Shown one piece after another: positions 61,374 to 64,000 of a DNA stretch of 64,000 nt (positions are counted from its first letter, which is position 1; each line of letters opens with the position of its first letter). Source of the stretch: Haloferax litoreum (lineage in GTDB: Archaea > Halobacteriota > Halobacteria > Halobacteriales > Haloferacaceae); the NCBI RefSeq assembly GCF_009674605.1, contig NZ_WKJO01000003.1:124001-188000 (forward strand), in the 5' to 3' direction. Under the pieces are notes generated by a model. That model had not been told where the DNA came from, did not search any database, and worked only from the letters and a program-made list of their open reading frames with translations. The position numbers were made by a program, and so were the translations under genes.

Positions 61374-61766
61374 ATGGCAGACGGACAGCAGACGCGACGG
61401 CGATTCATCTGGCTGACCGGGACGGCGACCATGGCCGGCCTCGCCGGGTGTTCCGGCGGTAACGGGGGTAATGGCGGGGCAGAGACCGAGACGACGACTG
61501 AGAGCGGCGGGTCCGGTTCGACAGGTGGCGTCCCCGAAGAGTACGCGACTGCGACGTCCATCGGCGGGACGCAACGGAACCCGGACAGTCTCTCTTCGCA
61601 GGAGGCAGTGTCGTATCAAGAGGAACCGCGGGAAGGACAGCAGTGCTCGAACTGCCAGTTTTACATCGAAGACATAAACGGCGACGGCATCGGGGCGTGT
61701 GCAATCGTCGAAGGTGAAATCGCTCCTGAAGCATACTGCGTCTCGTACGTCGAGTACGAAGGATAG
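61374..61766 (+). CDS. Tat lipoprotein with HiPIP-type iron-sulfur domain
   Basis: 130 residues from ATG 61374 (MADGQQTRRRFIWLTGTATMAGLAGCSGG): twin-arginine motif and lipobox, then Gly/Glu/Thr-rich linker. The last ~40 residues have C-x2-C-x14-C-x12-C (QCSNCQFY ... GIGACAIVEGEIAPEAYCVSY), the arrangement of high-potential iron-sulfur proteins, which bind one 4Fe-4S cluster and carry electrons outside the membrane. Assembled folded before Tat export, as expected for a cluster protein. The redox partner is unknown. Confidence 0.85.
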   Translation: MADGQQTRRRFIWLTGTATMAGLAGCSGGNGGNGGAETETTTESGGSGSTGGVPEEYATATSIGGTQRNPDSLSSQEAVSYQEEPREGQQCSNCQFYIEDINGDGIGACAIVEGEIAPEAYCVSYVEYEG

Positions 61767-61799
61767 CGGGGCCGGTGGGACTCGGATTGGTGGCCGCGT

Positions 61800-62258
61800 T
61801 CAGGTGTCTGTCGCGGTTGGTTCGATGGCGCTTTGAATCCGACACCGGACCTTCTCTTCTTGCCCGTCTCGTTCGACCGGAATCACCCACTGTTCTCCGC
61901 ACCCGAGGACGGTCACCATCTCACCGTCCTGTCGGTGTTTCACGGAGACGAACACTTCGGCACGGTCTCTGTCGTAGTCTACGAGTTCGACGAGAACGTC
62001 CTCGCCGGCGATGAGGAGGTTCTTCGAACCGTCTAGCTCGGTGACGTACGACTCCGTGTTTCCATCCGGGTCGGTGACGAACAGTTCGACGACAGGGATG
62101 CTCTCACCGTCCGGGTAACTCGCGTCGACTTCCAGTGCACCGTCTTCGATTCGTATCCCCTCGATGTCGACGAGTGACGCCGCCACACCGAGGGAGTCAG
62201 CGACCTGTTGTCGGAGGTCTCCGAGCGGGATTCGAACCGACTTCCGAGTCGTTCCCAT
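61800..62258 (-). CDS. Hypothetical beta-rich protein
   Basis: 152 residues from ATG 62258 (MGTTRKSVRIPLGDLRQQVADSLGV); two GTG codons just upstream are alternative starts. No recognised family; strand-rich sequence (GIRIEDGALEVDASYPDGESIPVVELFVTDPDGN, AEVFVSVKHRQDGEMVTVLGCGEQWVIPVERDGQ). Convergent with the HiPIP-like gene and 39 bases upstream (in transcription) of the nuclease-like gene. Confidence 0.7.
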   Translation of the reverse strand: MGTTRKSVRIPLGDLRQQVADSLGVAASLVDIEGIRIEDGALEVDASYPDGESIPVVELFVTDPDGNTESYVTELDGSKNLLIAGEDVLVELVDYDRDRAEVFVSVKHRQDGEMVTVLGCGEQWVIPVERDGQEEKVRCRIQSAIEPTATDT

Positions 62259-62296
62259 GGGCACCACTAGGACCGGGGGGTGTATGAGCGTGTCCG

Positions 62297-62872
62297 CTAG
62301 ATGGACGCTTTGTCCAGTGCGGCGGCGAGGCGAGAGTCCTCGGGGACAGCGTCGTCGAAATCCGCAGAACCGAGGGGAACCTTGCCGTTCACAGAGAGGA
62401 AGCCGAGTTCACCGTACTCCGCGTCTTCGAGGTTGGTCAGGAAGGCGACTTTCCGTGACGCGGGAACGTCCTCGACGACAGCGTCGGGGGCTACCGACTC
62501 GTAGAGCGCGTGGTGTTCGTGGACGTGTTCGACACATCGCTGTGTCGGTGCGAACAGTAACAGGACGTGGACGCCGGGGCCGTCACGGGCGAGTTTCGGC
62601 CGGATGTCGTGTTCGTCGTCTTTGTAGAAGTAGCGCTCCATGCGGCGGTACTGACGCAGAATCTCGTTCGCCCCTGTGGCGTGCCGAATCGCCGCGTCGG
62701 CTTTGAGTTCGATGAGGTAATCGACCGGTTCGGGCGTTCGAACGCGAACGTACACGTCGGCGACGCCACGGTTCCCGTAGTGGTCGTACGGTTCTTCGAG
62801 GTGGATGTCCACGTCGTCGAAAGCCTCCCGGAAGTGTTCGACGACCCGGGTCGCCAACTCGTCCTCACGCAT
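62297..62872 (-). CDS. Predicted PD-(D/E)XK-like nuclease-fold protein
   Basis: 191 residues from ATG 62872 (MREDELATRVVEHFREAFDDVDIHLEEPYDHYGNRGVADVYVRV). D of GVADVYV followed by VDYLIELKADAAIRHATGANEILRQYRRMERYFY resembles the D...(E)LK core plus the QxxxY helix of PD-(D/E)XK enzymes. The C-terminal half (AFLTNLEDAEYGELGFLSVNGKVPLG) is not recognised. Could be a DNA-repair or restriction-like nuclease; no methyltransferase or other defence gene lies nearby. Confidence 0.7.
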   Translation of the reverse strand: MREDELATRVVEHFREAFDDVDIHLEEPYDHYGNRGVADVYVRVRTPEPVDYLIELKADAAIRHATGANEILRQYRRMERYFYKDDEHDIRPKLARDGPGVHVLLLFAPTQRCVEHVHEHHALYESVAPDAVVEDVPASRKVAFLTNLEDAEYGELGFLSVNGKVPLGSADFDDAVPEDSRLAAALDKASI

Positions 62873-62981
62873 TCGTTGGCCGAACTGACGTGACCATCGG
62901 GGAAAGGTTGCGCGATTCGACCGGCACACACCGACCGACCACAAGGGACTTCACCTCCCGAAAAAGTTGGTCGAACGACAC

Positions 62982-63599
62982 ATGTCTCCGCGAACCCGCA
63001 GACGGTTCCTCCACGGGTGCGGCGCGGCCCTCCTCATCGGTCTCGCCGGGTGTACTGGCAGCGACTCCAGCACTCGAGGGTCGCCGACGGCACACGGTCC
63101 CCGACGAGAGGACCTTGTCACCGACTACGACTACCTCGAACTCAGACACGAGTCTCCCGAGGCAATCTTCGGGGATGCAGACCGAGAGGACGAGTCGGCG
63201 CTCCCGTCCTTCCTCCTCGGGTCAGAAGACGAGCTACGGGACGTCGAATTCACAGCGATACCGGACGGAATCGAAGACGCTCGACGGTTCATCGACTCGA
63301 CGAACTTCGACGAACAAGCACTCGTCATCATCCAGCATCGAACCGACGCATGTCACGGCGTCGACCTGTTGTACGTCGCGTCGCCCCCCGACCACTCCGT
63401 CGACGTGGATTTCTGTCGGACGCTCCGCGACGCCGACGTTGAATGTTCGACCGACGAGCGTCACGTCCTCGCCTCTCTCATCCGACTGCCGTACGCGTTG
63501 TCGGACCGGTCTGAGCACGGGTGGAGTCACGGCGGCGGGACGAGTTGCCGCCTTCCACCGTCGCTTCGAACCGAGACGATGGACGAGGAGGACGCGTGA
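62982..63599 (+). CDS. Tat lipoprotein of unknown function
   Basis: 205 residues from ATG 62982 (MSPRTRRRFLHGCGAALLIGLAGCTG): Tat motif RRRFL and lipobox LAGC. The mature protein is acidic with four Cys (DACHGVDLLY, DFCRTL, VECSTD, TSCRLPP) and no family I recognise. It is followed two bases later by a second, similarly built lipoprotein gene, suggesting one transcript. Confidence 0.8.
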   Translation: MSPRTRRRFLHGCGAALLIGLAGCTGSDSSTRGSPTAHGPRREDLVTDYDYLELRHESPEAIFGDADREDESALPSFLLGSEDELRDVEFTAIPDGIEDARRFIDSTNFDEQALVIIQHRTDACHGVDLLYVASPPDHSVDVDFCRTLRDADVECSTDERHVLASLIRLPYALSDRSEHGWSHGGGTSCRLPPSLRTETMDEEDA

Positions 63600-63601
63600 C
63601 G

Positions 63602-64000
63602 ATGCGCGAGACGCGGCGGAGGTTCCTCGCGGCACTCGGTGTCGTGGGAGCGACGAGTCTCACGGGGTGTCTCGGCGAACTCGACCTGCAGAACGACGAA
63701 CGGCCGGCCCTCGACGTGGCGACGCTCCGCGAAGTCGAAGCACTCGGGTCGCCGACGTTTCCAGCCACGACGCCCGCACCAATCGCTCCGACGTTCCTCG
63801 AAGAGAGTGAGGCGCGCGCGAGAGAACTACTCGACTCGGTCCCGGCGACGATGGACAGTTCAGCGGTCCCGAACGAGGCGGTTCGCCACATCTACGCGGA
63901 GGCGTACGAGGATGCGACCCGCAGACTCGACCGGCCGTCGTCGGAGACCACACCCTTCGAGACGCTTCGTTCACTTCGCTCCGCGCGTGGCCGTGCGGCG
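63602..64000 (+). CDS. Tat lipoprotein, unknown function (3' end outside window)
   Basis: ATG 63602 (GTG 63596 is an in-frame alternative) encodes MRETRRRFLAALGVVGATSLTGCLGE, a Tat lipoprotein signal, then an acidic helix-rich domain (VEALGSPTFPATTPAPIAPTFLEESEARARELL). Frame is open to the right edge, so length and family are undetermined. Same orientation as the preceding lipoprotein gene. Confidence 0.8.
   Translation, partial: MRETRRRFLAALGVVGATSLTGCLGELDLQNDERPALDVATLREVEALGSPTFPATTPAPIAPTFLEESEARARELLDSVPATMDSSAVPNEAVRHIYAEAYEDATRRLDRPSSETTPFETLRSLRSARGRAA

Noticed and set aside
62287-62305. TAGCGGACACGCTCATACA (minus strand) as an ORB-like box
   Set aside because: Shares only the GCGGACA core; the GTGGTGT half is missing and it overlaps the stop of a coding gene.
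1-64000. tRNA, rRNA or intact insertion sequence
   Set aside because: I looked for T-loop/acceptor patterns, rRNA cores and transposase motifs and found none that hold up; a dedicated tRNAscan or IS search could still find something short.

Overview
The window looks like chromosomal DNA of a halophilic archaeon of the order Haloferacales, probably Haloferax or a close relative. The evidence is a high GC content with strong C/G third positions, acidic Asp/Glu-rich proteins, many twin-arginine (Tat) lipoproteins (RR-x-FL/YL followed by an LAGC- or LTGC-type lipobox), archaeal type IV pilins with the [16 protein letters not shown] signature, an archaeal translation factor aIF1A, Orc1/Cdc6, and histidine kinases with HNIRNEL/HNLRNRM-type H-boxes. 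I saw no tRNA, rRNA, CRISPR array or intact insertion sequence.

Layout. 1-4.1 kb: two Tat-exported beta-helix (pectate-lyase-like) surface proteins on the minus strand, which share a perfectly identical block. 4.5-23.7 kb: a surface-glycan island with a flippase, a polytopic membrane protein, an AsnB-like amidotransferase, a GT4 glycosyltransferase, a DUF354 protein and a tightly overlapping operon. That operon encodes what looks like the whole route from UDP-GlcNAc to UDP-2,3-diacetamido-mannuronic acid (WbpA/B/E/D/I homologues). A deacetylase-like protein, an alpha/alpha-barrel protein and two FemAB-like acyltransferases follow; the first FemAB gene is frameshifted. 23.7-31.4 kb: a winged-helix regulator, an AbrB/PIN toxin-antitoxin pair, SurE, a CARDB/S-layer-like protein with an FtsX/MacB permease, a CBS protein and MsrA.

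31.4-36.7 kb: a chromosomal replication-origin locus. ParA and an acidic partner lie next to an AT-rich 1-kb region with palindromes. Orc1/Cdc6 lies between two clusters of a 19-bp repeat (consensus ACWSCGGACAYNGTGGTGT) that I interpret as its origin recognition boxes (ORBs). An AT-rich unwinding region lies between inverted copies. Two more perfect copies sit alone at 43.7 and 48.3 kb. aIF1A follows the origin.

37.4-42.4 kb: a double-domain KaiC-like ATPase followed by two histidine kinases with degenerate receiver domains. 42.4-53 kb: threonine synthase, a YbaK editing-domain protein, a class-V aminotransferase and an M20 peptidase, two pilin paralogues, a VOC protein, a frameshifted membrane protein, a nucleotidyltransferase, a CPBP protease and a zinc-ribbon winged-helix regulator. 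53-64 kb: a PAS sensor kinase, then a metal-handling group (P19-like Met-rich lipoprotein, zinc-finger/TM protein, 12-TM-type protein, P1B-2 Zn/Cd-type ATPase with a hairpin-forming insertion), then small hypotheticals, a HiPIP-like lipoprotein and two Tat lipoproteins, the last cut by the window edge.

The most interesting signals are a 14-bp leader motif (ATAACAAA followed by a C-rich tail) upstream of most plus-strand transcription units of the glycan island and of the kaiC gene, the dispersed ORB array, the complete predicted diacetamido-uronate pathway with a possible amidation step, and the palindromic insertion in the P-type ATPase.
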